Shown here in pieces: positions 16,944 to 25,119 of a DNA stretch of 40,978 nucleotides. A program made the position numbers and the translations under genes. The stretch is from Oscillospiraceae bacterium. Its GTDB lineage: Bacteria; Bacillota; Clostridia; Oscillospirales; CAG-272. Below the pieces are notes generated by a model, which had not been told where the DNA came from, did no database searches, and worked only from the letters and a program-made list of their open reading frames with translations. Each line of letters starts with the position of its first letter. Position 1 is the first letter of the stretch. The stretch covers positions 1-40,978 of the forward strand of contig SVSW01000010.1 of NCBI GenBank assembly GCA_015064095.1, given 5' to 3'.

Positions 16944-17621
16944 ATGACGATAAAGGGTGCTATCTTTGATATGGACGGAACATTGGTGGATTCACTTGGC
17001 TTTTGGGGCATTTTTTGGGAAAAATTTGGGCAAAGATACCTTAACGCAAATGATTTTTATCCGGATCCCGAGCTTGACAAAGCGGCTCGCACGACCATTT
17101 TCAAGGACGTCATCGCATTGGCAAGGAACTATTACTCCATTTCAGAAGATATCGATGAAATGATGGAGTTCAGTGAAGGTGTGGTATACGATTTTTATCA
17201 TACCAAAGCGAGCGTGAAAAGCGGAGCCATTGAATTTTTAGAGTACCTAAAATTAAATAACGTAAAGATCTCACTTGCCTCAGCAAGTGATAAAAAATAT
17301 ATAAATGCAGCGTTTGAAACATTGGGGCTTGACAAATATTTTGATAATATTGTTTCTTGTGCCGATATTGGAAAAAGCAAAGAGTATCCCGATGTGTTTT
17401 ACCGCGCCGCACAGATGATCGGCGAGAAGGTTGAAGATATCTGCGTATTTGAGGACTCCTTCGTTGCGCTTCAAACGGCAAAAAACGCAGGATTTTTAAC
17501 GGTCGGTGTTTTTGATAAGAACAATTATTCTCAAGATATGCTCAAATCGGCGTCCGATATTTATTTGTCGGAGGGAATGGGCATGGATAAACTTATACCT
17601 CTGATCCATTGCTTAACTTGA
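16944..17621 (+). CDS. HAD-superfamily phosphatase (beta-phosphoglucomutase-like subfamily)
   Basis: A 225-residue cytosolic hydrolase. Motif I is FDMDGTLVDS with the nucleophile Asp near residue 9, motif II is the Ser of SLASASDK, and the motif III/IV zone has the Lys of IGKSKEYPDVF and VFEDSFVALQTAKNAG. A helical cap follows motif I, as in phosphoglucomutase and sugar-phosphate phosphatases. Substrate not predictable. The start at 16944 has AAGGAG upstream and follows the promoter; a longer frame from 16896 would begin before the -10. The metallophosphoesterase and serine hydrolase downstream have close spacing and may share its transcript. Confidence 0.9.
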   Translation: MTIKGAIFDMDGTLVDSLGFWGIFWEKFGQRYLNANDFYPDPELDKAARTTIFKDVIALARNYYSISEDIDEMMEFSEGVVYDFYHTKASVKSGAIEFLEYLKLNNVKISLASASDKKYINAAFETLGLDKYFDNIVSCADIGKSKEYPDVFYRAAQMIGEKVEDICVFEDSFVALQTAKNAGFLTVGVFDKNNYSQDMLKSASDIYLSEGMGMDKLIPLIHCLT

Positions 17622-17668
17622 AAATGTCAGCCTATGTACAAAGAAAAAGCAGGTGAGAGGAAAACAAT

Positions 17669-18793
17669 ATGAAATATATTCCAAAAGAATTTGTTACAAC
17701 GCCCATCGTATATGCGGTAAAAGATACATATCAAATAATTGTTCCCGTGAGTTGTGAAACGGTTATGTGGGTAAAGGTTGGGGACAGGTGCTTTTACGAT
17801 GACTCTAACGGTATTTTACGCTCAGCCTCATCTACTCACAAAATTACAGTGCCGCAACAGCTTTTGAACAAAGAGAAAAAATATACCGTTTGCTACCGTA
17901 TAATATACGAAAGAAGGCCGTATGACACCGATGCCGGTGACGTGATGTATTATGAATCCGACTTTCGTCCCGTTGAAAACACTCCCGTACATATCTATCA
18001 TATAGCCGATGCTCACAACAATGTCGGGCAACCCGTGGCGGCAGGAAGCTATTTTGGCGATAAGCTTGATTTGCTGATATTAAACGGTGACATACCCAAT
18101 CATAGCGGAGATATAAAATATTTTACCGCGATCCATGAGATCGCCGCACGTCTGACGAACGGCGAGATACCCGTTGTGTTTTCGCGTGGAAATCACGATA
18201 CGAGAGGAATATTTGCAGAAAAAATAGAGGAGCATACCCCAACTGACAGCGGACGCTCTTATTATACGTTCCGTCTGGGACATATCTGGGGCATCGTCCT
18301 TGATTGCGGCGAGGACAAGTGTGATAACGACCCCGCGTACGGTCATACGATCTGTTGTTCTGATTTCCGTCAACGGCAGACGGAATATATCAAGAGTGTG
18401 ATAGCGAATTGCAAATCCGAATATGAAGCCGAGGGCGTTGAAAACAGGATAGTTGTCTGCCACGTTCCGTTTACTGAAAAGTTCGAGTATCCGTTTGATA
18501 TTGAGAACGATACATATACCGAGTGGGCGAGATTGCTAAGAGAACATGTCCACCCTCAGCTGATGCTTTGCGGACATACACACAACGCATATATCAGCAG
18601 AGTAGGCGGTGAAAAGGACGATAAGGGTCAACCCTGTACGGTGATCGTTGCTTCTAAGACGAATAAAAAAGATCCCGAGGCTTTGTTTTACGGTGGTGCT
18701 ATTACACTGTATTCAAGGTGCTGTAATGTAAAAATTACGAGTGATAGCGGACACATTATGATTGATGAAAATATTGTATTTGATAAAGAGTAA
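17669..18793 (+). CDS. Calcineurin-like metallophosphoesterase
   Basis: A 374-residue phosphoesterase. An N-terminal beta-rich domain (1-105) resembles the fibronectin-like part of purple acid phosphatase-type proteins. The catalytic domain has the metal-binding motifs DAH (D114, H116), NGD (D141), GNHD (175-177), CHVPF and CGHTHN. It has no signal peptide, so it is cytosolic. Substrate unknown. GAGAGGA upstream supports the start, 47 bases after the HAD gene; no terminator lies between, so the two are probably co-transcribed. Confidence 0.88.
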   Translation: MKYIPKEFVTTPIVYAVKDTYQIIVPVSCETVMWVKVGDRCFYDDSNGILRSASSTHKITVPQQLLNKEKKYTVCYRIIYERRPYDTDAGDVMYYESDFRPVENTPVHIYHIADAHNNVGQPVAAGSYFGDKLDLLILNGDIPNHSGDIKYFTAIHEIAARLTNGEIPVVFSRGNHDTRGIFAEKIEEHTPTDSGRSYYTFRLGHIWGIVLDCGEDKCDNDPAYGHTICCSDFRQRQTEYIKSVIANCKSEYEAEGVENRIVVCHVPFTEKFEYPFDIENDTYTEWARLLREHVHPQLMLCGHTHNAYISRVGGEKDDKGQPCTVIVASKTNKKDPEALFYGGAITLYSRCCNVKITSDSGHIMIDENIVFDKE

Positions 18794-18863
18794 GTATGGC
18801 GGTTAGGCGCATTTTATAGTTGAAAAGCTATTCTATGAGAAACACCAAAAAGGAGAATCAAAA

Positions 18864-19922
18864 ATGTTCGAAAACACAAAACGCGAAATTGAAAGAAAGA
18901 TTGAAAGCCAAGATTTCGATGCATATGCCCTGATCATCGGATATAAAGGTGAGGATTGGCAGTTTATGTCGGACGGTGTTGACCTTGACACCTATTTCGA
19001 CGCGGCAAGCGTTGGGAAGGTATATCCGACGACTGCGCTTGCCCTTCAGGCGATCGGGAAGGGATTGCTTTCTCTTGATGACACGCTTGAAAAGTTTTTT
19101 TCGAACGTTCCCGAGGACAAAAAGAATATAACCGTCAAAAATCTTCTGACTCACACATCGGGTCTTATCCGCACCCCGTATCCCGAAAATATTGCTGAGC
19201 GCGGACGTGACAGCGTTATCGAATTCCTTTTGTCAAAGCCGCTTGTATACGAACCGGGAAGTCACTTCGCTTATTGCTGTGACGGGATAATGCTTATCGG
19301 GCTTATTCTTGAAAAAGTGTACGGCGCTCCTCTTGAGGAGGTGTTCAGAATTTACATGAAAGAACCTCTCGGCTTAACGAGAACCACATATCATATTGCT
19401 ATCGATGAGGAGAATATGGTCATGTGCAATCACCGTGCCGATCTCGGTGGGATCATATACGACGACAACAACGTACGTCAGCTTCGAGGGATACCGGCAG
19501 GCAACGGCGGTAACTTTATAACCGCAGGTGATCTTCAAAAATTTGTCAAAGCTATCATAGAAAAAGACGAGCGTCTTTGTGCAAATGAAATGTTTGATCT
19601 CGCCGAGAAAAATTATACAGCAGGTCTTCCTGTGCTTGATGGAGATAGAAGCACCGAGAATCACGGCCTCGGCTTCGTTTACGTCAACGAAAATTGCGAG
19701 CAGGCATGCGACCTGTTTCCTGAGGGAAGCATCGGCCATGTCGGTTGGTCGGGACAGTCCTTTTTCCTTAACCGTGAGCTTGGGCTTTACGTTATTCTGC
19801 TGACAAACTCAATGCGCTATCAAAATTTAAAGAAAAATCTCAAAGGCGGCGAACGCGACAAAGCCGTTCACCAAATGCGTATCGATATACACCGCGCGAT
19901 CAAAAAGGATCTCGGACTTTAA
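18864..19922 (+). CDS. Serine hydrolase of the class C beta-lactamase/penicillin-binding family
   Basis: A 352-residue protein with the nucleophile motif SVGK (S49, K52) and the late HVG motif in GHVGWSGQSFFLN. The segment LLTHTSGL is also typical. The usual second motif YxN reads YCC (HFAYCCDG), so the Asn is replaced by Cys. No signal peptide is seen, so it is probably a cytosolic esterase or peptidase and not a drug-resistance enzyme. AAGGAG precedes the start. It may be the third gene of the HAD/phosphoesterase operon and ends at a strong terminator. Confidence 0.86.
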   Translation: MFENTKREIERKIESQDFDAYALIIGYKGEDWQFMSDGVDLDTYFDAASVGKVYPTTALALQAIGKGLLSLDDTLEKFFSNVPEDKKNITVKNLLTHTSGLIRTPYPENIAERGRDSVIEFLLSKPLVYEPGSHFAYCCDGIMLIGLILEKVYGAPLEEVFRIYMKEPLGLTRTTYHIAIDEENMVMCNHRADLGGIIYDDNNVRQLRGIPAGNGGNFITAGDLQKFVKAIIEKDERLCANEMFDLAEKNYTAGLPVLDGDRSTENHGLGFVYVNENCEQACDLFPEGSIGHVGWSGQSFFLNRELGLYVILLTNSMRYQNLKKNLKGGERDKAVHQMRIDIHRAIKKDLGL

Positions 19923-19923
19923 T

Positions 19924-19970
19924 AAAAAGCGACTGATCCGTTCATGCTGAACGGATCAGTCGCTTTTTTT
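19924..19970 (+). terminator. Terminator after the serine hydrolase
   Basis: A very long perfect hairpin, 21 bp stem with loop TGC (core GCGACTGATCCGTTCA), followed by a T run. It closes the 16944-19922 group. Confidence 0.95.
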
Positions 19971-19989
19971 CTGATTTTTGCGCGGGTGC

Positions 19990-20018
19990 TTGACGAAATC
20001 ACTATTTTTTGATATCAT
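19990..20018 (+). promoter_or_regulatory. Promoter of the aldolase/MATE/U32 operon
   Basis: -35 TTGACG (19990-19995), 17-bp spacer, -10 TATCAT (20013-20018). Confidence 0.72.
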
Positions 20019-20057
20019 ATTACACGAAGCAATTTACAAACACGTACGGAGGTCTTT

Positions 20058-21083
20058 ATGCTGTCTTTTGAATGTGATTATAATACGGGCGCACACCCGA
20101 AAATTTTAGAGGCGTTGATGCGCACGAATATGGAGCCTTGCCCGGGATACGGGAATGACGTATACACAAAGATGGCTCGCGAGAAGATACGTGCGGCTTG
20201 CGGACGTAAGGACGCGGACGTTCGATTCCTCGTCGGCGGCACGCAGACCAACCGGATCGTGATCGATTCGATGCTGCAAAACTACGAGGGTGTTATATCC
20301 GCGACCACGGGACACGTTAACGCTCACGAGGCGGGCGCGATCGAGGCATCGGGTCACAAGGTGCTGACGGTTCCGGGCTATGACGGAAAGCTCCGCGCGG
20401 ACGACGTTGAGGATCTGATCTCGCGCTTCTATGCCGATGGATCTTACGAGCATATGGTGTTCCCCGGAATGGTCTACATATCTCACCCTACCGAATACGG
20501 AACGCTTTACACGCTTGGGGAGCTCGAGGAGATATCATCGGTTTGCCGCCGTCACTCGATCCCTCTGTTTCTTGACGGTGCGCGTCTCGGCTACGGACTT
20601 ATGAGCCGTGGTACCGACGTGACGCTCTCTGATATCGCAGATCTGTGCGACGTTTTTTACATTGGCGGAACAAAGGTAGGAGCGCTTTGCGGTGAGGCGG
20701 TCGTGTTTACGCATAACAACGCCCCGAAACACTTTTTCACTACCGTCAAGCAAAACGGTGCGCTTCTTGCAAAGGGGCGTCTTTTGGGCATTCAGTTTGA
20801 TACGCTTTTTACAGACGGGCTTTATTTTGAGATCAGCAAAAACGCGATCGACCGCGCCGAGGAGCTCAAGGATCTTTTTGCCCAAAAGGGCTATCCGTTC
20901 TTTAAAAACTCGCCCACCAACCAGCAATTTATCGTTCTCTCGGACGAAAAGATCAGTGAGCTTGCGCCTCTTGTGCGCTTTGAGGTCTGGGAGAGGGTAG
21001 ACGAGGGGCATTGCGCCGTACGCTTTGCAACGAGCTGGGCAACGGAGAGAAGCGATATCGAAGCACTCGCGAAGATTCTCTGA
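20058..21083 (+). CDS. Low-specificity L-threonine aldolase-type PLP enzyme
   Basis: A 341-residue fold-type I pyridoxal phosphate enzyme of the threonine aldolase/beta-eliminating lyase family. Such enzymes split L-threonine to glycine and acetaldehyde. Seen: PGYGNDVYT near the start, GGTQTN (60-65), the stacking histidine H86 in GHVNAHEAGA, LDGAR with D173, and the PLP lysine K206 in YIGGTKVGALCGEA. Length is usual. A good GGAGG lies upstream. The MATE gene follows after a 47-base gap without a terminator. Confidence 0.92.
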   Translation: MLSFECDYNTGAHPKILEALMRTNMEPCPGYGNDVYTKMAREKIRAACGRKDADVRFLVGGTQTNRIVIDSMLQNYEGVISATTGHVNAHEAGAIEASGHKVLTVPGYDGKLRADDVEDLISRFYADGSYEHMVFPGMVYISHPTEYGTLYTLGELEEISSVCRRHSIPLFLDGARLGYGLMSRGTDVTLSDIADLCDVFYIGGTKVGALCGEAVVFTHNNAPKHFFTTVKQNGALLAKGRLLGIQFDTLFTDGLYFEISKNAIDRAEELKDLFAQKGYPFFKNSPTNQQFIVLSDEKISELAPLVRFEVWERVDEGHCAVRFATSWATERSDIEALAKIL

Positions 21084-21130
21084 ACGCCGCGGCGTCGAGG
21101 CGCGCTGAGGATATTTTACTCGGAGGAATA

Positions 21131-22525
21131 ATGTTAAAAATAAAAAGCTTTTTCGGGGATCGCGCGTTTTATCGGCGCGTGTTTGCCGTTGCGATCCCGA
21201 TCATGATACAAAACGGAATAACAAATTTTGTGTCCTTGCTCGACAATATTATGGTCGGCCAGGTCGGAACGGTGCAGATGAACGGCGTTGCGATCGCAAA
21301 CCAGCTGGTATTTGTTTTCAACCTGTGTATTTTCGGCGCGGTTTCGGGCGCGGGTATATTTACGGCACAATTCTACGGCTCTGGTGATCAGGAGGGGATA
21401 AAACACACCTTCCGCTTTAAGCTCATCTCAAGCCTTGCTTTAGCCGCGATCGTTTCTGCGGTGTTCGTGTTTTTCGGACCGAACCTGATCTCTCTGTTTT
21501 TACAGGGAGAGGGCGAACCCGACGCTGCGATCGCGTCGCTCGGATTCGGATATGAATATCTGCTCATAATGCTTGTCGGTATGCTTCCGTTCGCGATAAC
21601 GAATACATACAGCAGCACTTTACGCGAAACGGGACAGACCGTGGTGCCGATGGTCGGCGGAATTACCGGTGTCGTCGTAAATCTCGCGCTTAACTACGTG
21701 CTGATATTCGGTAAATTCGGCGCGCCTGAGCTCGGAGTTGCCGGCGCGGCCGTTGCAACCGTGGTTTCCCGATATGTCGAGCTTGCGATCATCGCTGGGT
21801 GGACGCATAAAAATTCTGCGAAAAATCCGTACATCAAGGGAGCTTATCGGTCGCTGCATATACCGGGCAGGCTCGTACGCAGATTTTTTGCTAAGGGCAC
21901 ACCGCTGCTTGCCAATGAATTTCTTTGGTCGCTTGGTGTCACCTTTATAAATCAGTGCTATTCGACCTGCGGTCAGGTGGTCGTTTCGGCTCAGAACATA
22001 TCCACAACGATAAACAATCTTGCAAGCGTTGTGTTTTTGGCGCTCGGAGTATCGGTCGGTATTATAATAGGTCAGCTGCTCGGCGCCGGAGAGAGCGAGG
22101 AGGTCGTGCGCGACACGAACAAAAAGCTGATCACCACCTCGGTCATCTCCTGCCTTGTTTTCGGAGGACTTATGGCGTCGGTTTCGGGCGTGTTTCCGCT
22201 CATTTACAACACCGAGCCCGAGGTTCGCCACCTTGCAACCCAGCTGATCTGCATATGCGCCGTAATGATGCCGATGCACGCTTTTGTGCATGCATCGTAT
22301 TTTACTATTCGCTCAAGCGGACAAACGTTTGTAACCTTGCTTTTTGACAGCGGATATATGTGGGGAGCATGTGTGCCCGTGGCGTTCGTTCTCAGCGCCT
22401 TTACGGATATGCCGATCATTCCGCTGTATTCGATCTGTCAAGGCGTTGAGGCGCTCAAGGTGTTAATTGCGTTCTATATTTTAAAGAAGGGTAAATGGAT
22501 CAAAAATCTTACCACCGGAGATTAA
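21131..22525 (+). CDS. MATE-family efflux transporter
   Basis: A 464-residue inner-membrane protein with about 12 helices. The N-terminal half has AIPIMIQNGITNFVSLLDNIMVG, typical for MATE antiporters, which export cationic compounds with Na+ or H+. The two halves show the expected pseudo-repeat. A longer frame overlaps the aldolase; the ATG at 21131 has GGAGG five bases upstream and is preferred. Substrate unknown. The U32 gene follows one base after the stop. Confidence 0.92.
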   Translation: MLKIKSFFGDRAFYRRVFAVAIPIMIQNGITNFVSLLDNIMVGQVGTVQMNGVAIANQLVFVFNLCIFGAVSGAGIFTAQFYGSGDQEGIKHTFRFKLISSLALAAIVSAVFVFFGPNLISLFLQGEGEPDAAIASLGFGYEYLLIMLVGMLPFAITNTYSSTLRETGQTVVPMVGGITGVVVNLALNYVLIFGKFGAPELGVAGAAVATVVSRYVELAIIAGWTHKNSAKNPYIKGAYRSLHIPGRLVRRFFAKGTPLLANEFLWSLGVTFINQCYSTCGQVVVSAQNISTTINNLASVVFLALGVSVGIIIGQLLGAGESEEVVRDTNKKLITTSVISCLVFGGLMASVSGVFPLIYNTEPEVRHLATQLICICAVMMPMHAFVHASYFTIRSSGQTFVTLLFDSGYMWGACVPVAFVLSAFTDMPIIPLYSICQGVEALKVLIAFYILKKGKWIKNLTTGD

Positions 22526-22526
22526 A

Positions 22527-23777
22527 ATGAAAGAAATAAAAAGGCCGGAGGTGCTATCCCCCGCAGGAGATCCCGAAAAGCTTGAGGCGGCACTCAGATT
22601 CGGAGCGGACGCCGTGTATCTTGCCGGCAAAAGCTTCGGCATGCGCGCCGCATCGGATAATTTCTCGATTGAGGAACTGAAAAGGGCGGCAGAGCTTACG
22701 CACTCATACGGCAAGAAAATATATTTAACGTTAAATACGATGCCACACGGCGGCGAATATCCCGAGCTGCGCCGTTTTCTCGGCGAGCTTCGGCACGTCG
22801 GAATAGATGCGGTGATAGTTGCAGATCTCGGCGTGCTCGCAGAGGTCAAATCGCTTTTGCCGGATATGGAGATCCACATTTCAACACAGGCAAGCATATG
22901 CTCGCCTGCGGCGGCTGTGGAATATGCAAAAATGGGCGCGTCGCGCCTTGTGCTTGCGCGCGAGCTGACCTTGCCCGAGATCCGCGCGATCCGCGAGGCT
23001 CTGCCCGAGCGCGTTGAGCTTGAGGCTTTCGTTCACGGTGCTATGTGCGTGTCGTACAGCGGACGCTGTATGTTCTCAAATCAGCTCACGGGGTATGACG
23101 CAAACCGCGGCGAATGTAAGCAGCCTTGCCGCTGGAGCTATACGCTTCTTGAGGTCAAGCGCCCCGATCTGCCGATACCGGTTGAAGAGAACGAGCAGGG
23201 AACGTTTATAATGTCCTCGCGCGATATGTGCGCGATCGAGCTTATCCCCGAGCTGATCGACGCCGGAGTGAACTCGTTTAAGATCGAGGGGAGAGTAAAG
23301 AGTGCGTATTATACCGCCGTCGTCACCAACGCATATAAAATGGCGGTCGAGGCATATCTTGCCGACCCGGAGGGATATAAATTTGAGCCTGCGCTCATGA
23401 CCGAGCTTGAAAGCGTTTCGCACCGCGAATACTGCCGAGGATTTTATAAGCATACGCCGACGGAGCTTGCAAATCTCTGCTCAACGAGTGGCTATATAAG
23501 AGAAAAAGCATACCTCGCGCTTGCAGACGAGGACGCTGCGGCGGGCGAGATGTGCCGCTTCGTGCAAAGAAACAAGCTGTTTGCAAACGAGACCGTTGAG
23601 CTGATCTCACCCGGCAAGCTTGGGCGCAAAATGACGGTAAAGGATCTTTCGGACGCAGAGGGAGCAGCGATCGATTGCGCGCCTCACCCGGGAATGACGT
23701 TTTACGCACGTGCCCCGTTTGATATAAAGAAATACGATATCCTCCGCGCAGGGGGAGACGATTCGGCAGGCAGATAA
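22527..23777 (+). CDS. U32 family protein, TrhP-like (tRNA U34 hydroxylation)
   Basis: A 416-residue protein annotated in most genomes as a U32 peptidase. It starts PEVLSPAGDPEKLEAALRFG and has the family cysteine cluster: CVSYSGRCMFS followed by GECKQPCRW, which in relatives supports a [4Fe-4S] cluster. YegQ of Escherichia coli and YrrN/YrrO of Bacillus subtilis (TrhP) take part in prephenate-dependent 5-hydroxyuridine formation in tRNA. Length and order fit the YrrO type. GGAG lies six bases before the ATG. A second U32 protein (25120-27132) is nearby on the other strand. Confidence 0.88.
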   Translation: MKEIKRPEVLSPAGDPEKLEAALRFGADAVYLAGKSFGMRAASDNFSIEELKRAAELTHSYGKKIYLTLNTMPHGGEYPELRRFLGELRHVGIDAVIVADLGVLAEVKSLLPDMEIHISTQASICSPAAAVEYAKMGASRLVLARELTLPEIRAIREALPERVELEAFVHGAMCVSYSGRCMFSNQLTGYDANRGECKQPCRWSYTLLEVKRPDLPIPVEENEQGTFIMSSRDMCAIELIPELIDAGVNSFKIEGRVKSAYYTAVVTNAYKMAVEAYLADPEGYKFEPALMTELESVSHREYCRGFYKHTPTELANLCSTSGYIREKAYLALADEDAAAGEMCRFVQRNKLFANETVELISPGKLGRKMTVKDLSDAEGAAIDCAPHPGMTFYARAPFDIKKYDILRAGGDDSAGR

Positions 23778-23787
23778 ACTCTGCCTG
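23767..23787 (+). terminator. Possible terminator after the TrhP-like gene
   Basis: CAGGCAGA-TAAAC-TCTGCCTG hairpin with the stop codon TAA in its loop, followed by CTGAATTTT. The T tail is short, so termination may be partial. Confidence 0.55.
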
Positions 23788-23807
23788 CTGAATTTTCCGA
23801 AAAGCAC

Positions 23808-23835
23808 TTGACAAATGCTAAGAATATGGTATAAT
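23808..23835 (+). promoter_or_regulatory. Promoter of tRNA-Ala
   Basis: Perfect -35 TTGACA (23808-23813) and perfect -10 TATAAT (23830-23835) with a 16-bp spacer, ending 11 bases before the tRNA. The short distance is usual for a stand-alone stable RNA gene. Confidence 0.88.
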
Positions 23836-23846
23836 TTTAAGAGCAT

Positions 23847-23922
23847 GGGGGTGTAGCTCAGCTGGGAGAGCATTACGTTCGCAACGTAGGGGTCATGGGT
23901 TCGAATCCCACCATCTCCACCA
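23847..23922 (+). tRNA. tRNA-Ala (CGC)
   Basis: A 76-base tRNA with encoded CCA. Acceptor GGGGGTG pairs with CATCTCC and contains the G3-U70 wobble pair that marks alanine tRNA. The anticodon loop TTCGCAA gives anticodon CGC, which reads GCG. The T stem has an A49-C65 mismatch. It is a single gene between its own promoter and terminator. Confidence 0.93.
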
Positions 23923-23924
23923 AC

Positions 23925-23966
23925 AAAAAAAGGAACTTTTGTCTACCGACAAAAGTTCCTTTTTTA
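23925..23966. terminator. Bidirectional terminator between tRNA-Ala and asd
   Basis: A perfect stem (core AAGGAACTTTTGTC, loop TACC) flanked by A and T runs. It ends directly beside the asd stop codon, so it serves both convergent transcripts. Confidence 0.93.
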
Positions 23967-25043
23967 TTAGTCGAAATAACCTTCTTTATAAAGCAGCTCT
24001 GCGTTGAGAACAGCACCGCCGGCAGCACCGCGCAGGGTGTTGTGTGAAAGACCGACGAACTTGTAATCGTAAAGCGTGTCCTCGCGCAGACGACCGGCAG
24101 TTACGCCCATGCCGCCGTAGATCCCGCGGTCAAGATTGCACTGAGGGCGGTTGTCTTCCTCGAAATACGTGATGAACTGCTCGGGTGCACTCGGCAGACC
24201 AAGCTCCTGGGGCTTGCCCTTAAAGTTCTTCCAAAGCTCAAGGATCTCTTCTTTTGAGGGCTTGTTTTCGAATTTGACGAAAACTGCGGCAGTGTGTCCG
24301 TCAGTAACGGGAACACGAATGCACTGGGTGGTGATGATCGGGGCCTCAGCCTTGACGATCACGCCGTTTTCGATATGACCCCAAATACGCAGAGGCTCCT
24401 GTTCGGACTTTTCTTCCTCGCCACCGATGTAGGGAATGACGTTGTCGATCATCTCGGGCCACTCACGGAAGGTCTTACCGGCACCGGAGATCGCCTGATA
24501 CGTAGTTGCAACGACTTCCTTGATACCGAATTTGCGCAGAGGCGTGAGCATCGGAACGTAGCTCTGAATGGAGCAGTTCGGCTTGACGGCGATGAAGCCG
24601 CGCTTCGTGCCGAGGCGTGCACGCTGATATTTGATGACCTCTGCGTGATCGGAGTTGATCTCGGGAATGATCATAGGAACGTCGGGCGTCCAGCGGTTTG
24701 CGCTGTTGTTCGAAACAACGGGGATCTCCGCCTTTGCGTATTTTTCCTCAAGAGCCTTTATCTCGTCCTTTTTCATGTCGACGGCACAGAAGACGAACGA
24801 GCAGAGCTCTGCCATCTTCTCAACCTCTGCGGCGTCGATAATGATCATGGACTTATATTTTTCGGGCATCGGCGTGCTCATCTTCCAGCGGTCGCCGACT
24901 GCCTCCTCGTAGGTCTTTCCGGCACTTCTTGCGGAAGCCGCGAGGGCTGAAACTTCAAAATAAGGGTGGTTTTCAAGGAGTGTGAGGAAACGCTGACCGA
25001 CCATACCGGTCGCGCCGACAACTCCGACTTTCATCTTTGCCAT
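23967..25043 (-). CDS. asd: Aspartate-semialdehyde dehydrogenase
   Basis: A 358-residue NADPH-dependent enzyme that makes aspartate semialdehyde from aspartyl phosphate, the branch point to lysine/diaminopimelate, threonine and methionine. It has the Rossmann motif VGVVGATGMVGQRF at the start, the catalytic Cys in KPNCSIQSYV and the His of TDGHTAAVFVKF. The length and motif details fit the group first described from archaea and fungi and not the short E. coli type; this form occurs in many Clostridia. GGAAG precedes the ATG. It has its own promoter. Confidence 0.95.
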   Translation of the reverse strand: MAKMKVGVVGATGMVGQRFLTLLENHPYFEVSALAASARSAGKTYEEAVGDRWKMSTPMPEKYKSMIIIDAAEVEKMAELCSFVFCAVDMKKDEIKALEEKYAKAEIPVVSNNSANRWTPDVPMIIPEINSDHAEVIKYQRARLGTKRGFIAVKPNCSIQSYVPMLTPLRKFGIKEVVATTYQAISGAGKTFREWPEMIDNVIPYIGGEEEKSEQEPLRIWGHIENGVIVKAEAPIITTQCIRVPVTDGHTAAVFVKFENKPSKEEILELWKNFKGKPQELGLPSAPEQFITYFEEDNRPQCNLDRGIYGGMGVTAGRLREDTLYDYKFVGLSHNTLRGAAGGAVLNAELLYKEGYFD

Positions 25044-25077
25044 AATGATTTCTTCCTTCTGTTAATGATAATACAAT

Positions 25078-25106
25078 ATAATATCACAATTTCGCATTTT
25101 ATGCAA
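25078..25106 (-). promoter_or_regulatory. Promoter of asd
   Basis: Minus strand: -35 TTGCAT (25106-25101), 17-bp spacer, -10 TATTAT (25083-25078), in the 76-base gap after the rlhA-like gene. Confidence 0.65.
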
Positions 25107-25119
25107 TAGTTTTTGTAAA

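Noticed and set aside
21620..22291. 223-codon minus-strand frame inside the MATE gene
   Set aside because: The plus frame encodes a clear 12-helix transporter; the reverse product is basic and featureless.
24294..24950. 218-codon plus-strand frame inside asd
   Set aside because: Antisense shadow of asd; no RBS or recognisable domain.
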